DNA of 58,514 bases from an uncultured Eubacteriales bacterium (GTDB taxonomy: Bacteria; Bacillota; Clostridia; Christensenellales; CAG-1252). The stretch is from assembly GCA_902797685.1 (NCBI GenBank), contig CADBTQ010000079.1, positions 1-58,514 of the forward strand, read 5' to 3'. The translations under genes were made by a program, and so were the position numbers. The first letter of the stretch is position 1, and each line of letters starts with the position of its first letter. Below the pieces are notes generated by a model, which was not told the origin of the DNA, did no database searches, and saw nothing but the letters and a program-made list of their open reading frames with translations. This document shows positions 58,434 through 58,514 of the stretch, one piece after another.

Positions 58434-58514
58434 TGAACCCCATTTAGGACACTCAATAAAAAAGGCCCTACGAATACTTCCTATGGTACAATTGCCATAG
58501 GAGGTATTTTTATA
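58434..58514 (+). mobile_element. Possible left end of an IS3-family insertion sequence
   Basis: The stretch starting tgaagtgaaccccattt and continuing taggacac resembles inverted-repeat ends of IS3/IS150-type elements, and a promoter-like TACAAT plus a GGAGG at 58499-58503 suggest that a gene begins just beyond the window. No transposase is visible, so this stays tentative. Confidence 0.35.

Overview
The window looks like chromosome from an uncultured, anaerobic, GC-rich member of the Clostridia (Bacillota; a Christensenellales-like gut lineage is my best guess, not proven). The basis is AGGAGG-type ribosome binding sites, TTGACW/TATAAT promoters with 17-18 bp spacers, an electron-bifurcating [FeFe] hydrogenase operon, an EFR1-type ferredoxin-flavodoxin, a DUF1858 protein, a HelD helicase and a Gram-positive style surface-polysaccharide ABC exporter. 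The right end carries the replication origin: DnaA-box clusters at about 49.6 kb and 56.9-57.05 kb, then dnaA and dnaN, with a gene for a 1,891-residue membrane-anchored protein between the first cluster and dnaA.

Layout. 0-5.7 kb: VanW-like protein, MacB/FtsX-type ABC transporter, EFR1 protein. 6.1-9.2 kb: small Cys protein, CitG-like enzyme, HelD. 9.4-12.7 kb: zinc-ribbon protein, ferredoxin, DUF1858 protein, Crp/Fnr regulator, MscS channel. 12.9-13.7 kb: tRNA-Pro with a duplicated 3' end and repeats. 13.7-16.4 kb: condensation-like acyltransferase, a short peptide with three VYAGP motifs and a radical SAM/SPASM enzyme (candidate RiPP system 1). 16.97-18.3 kb: membrane protein and TPR protein. 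18.4-22.4 kb: a distinctly AT-rich minus-strand operon with radical SAM, a 34-aa precursor peptide, radical SAM/SPASM, PqqD-like protein and ABC exporter (candidate RiPP system 2, probably acquired). 22.7-26.1 kb: polysaccharide ABC exporter and a GlfT2-like glycosyltransferase. 26.5-30.7 kb: hydrogenase HydCBA. 30.8-34.7 kb: Nudix protein, small membrane protein, and metNIQ with a leader peptide. 35.0-41.2 kb: a five-gene minus-strand operon with a release-factor-like protein lacking its codon-recognition segment, a UvrD-like helicase, a coiled-coil protein, a GLUG-type surface protein and a small membrane protein. 41.3-49.5 kb: hydrolase, acetyltransferases, TfoX-like protein, tRNA-Thr with duplicated 3' ends, metallo-beta-lactamase/rubredoxin fusion, PH-domain protein and SDR. 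49.6-58.4 kb: origin, giant protein, dnaA, dnaN, ferredoxin. The last bases may be the end of an insertion sequence.

The most unusual signal lies between the genes. About ten intergenic regions hold arrays of tiny, near-perfect hairpins (4-7 bp stems, 2-5 nt loops). Their stem sequences differ from unit to unit, but they are separated by a short constant word with a GATAT core (gcgatata, agtgatatt, gatgatata). In most arrays the word is inverted on the two sides of a central block, often a terminator, so a transcript entering from either side reads the same word. The same principle, a conserved scaffold carrying interchangeable perfectly paired stems, appears in larger elements that sit at tRNA 3' ends and copy those ends. 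I do not know a described family that matches this.
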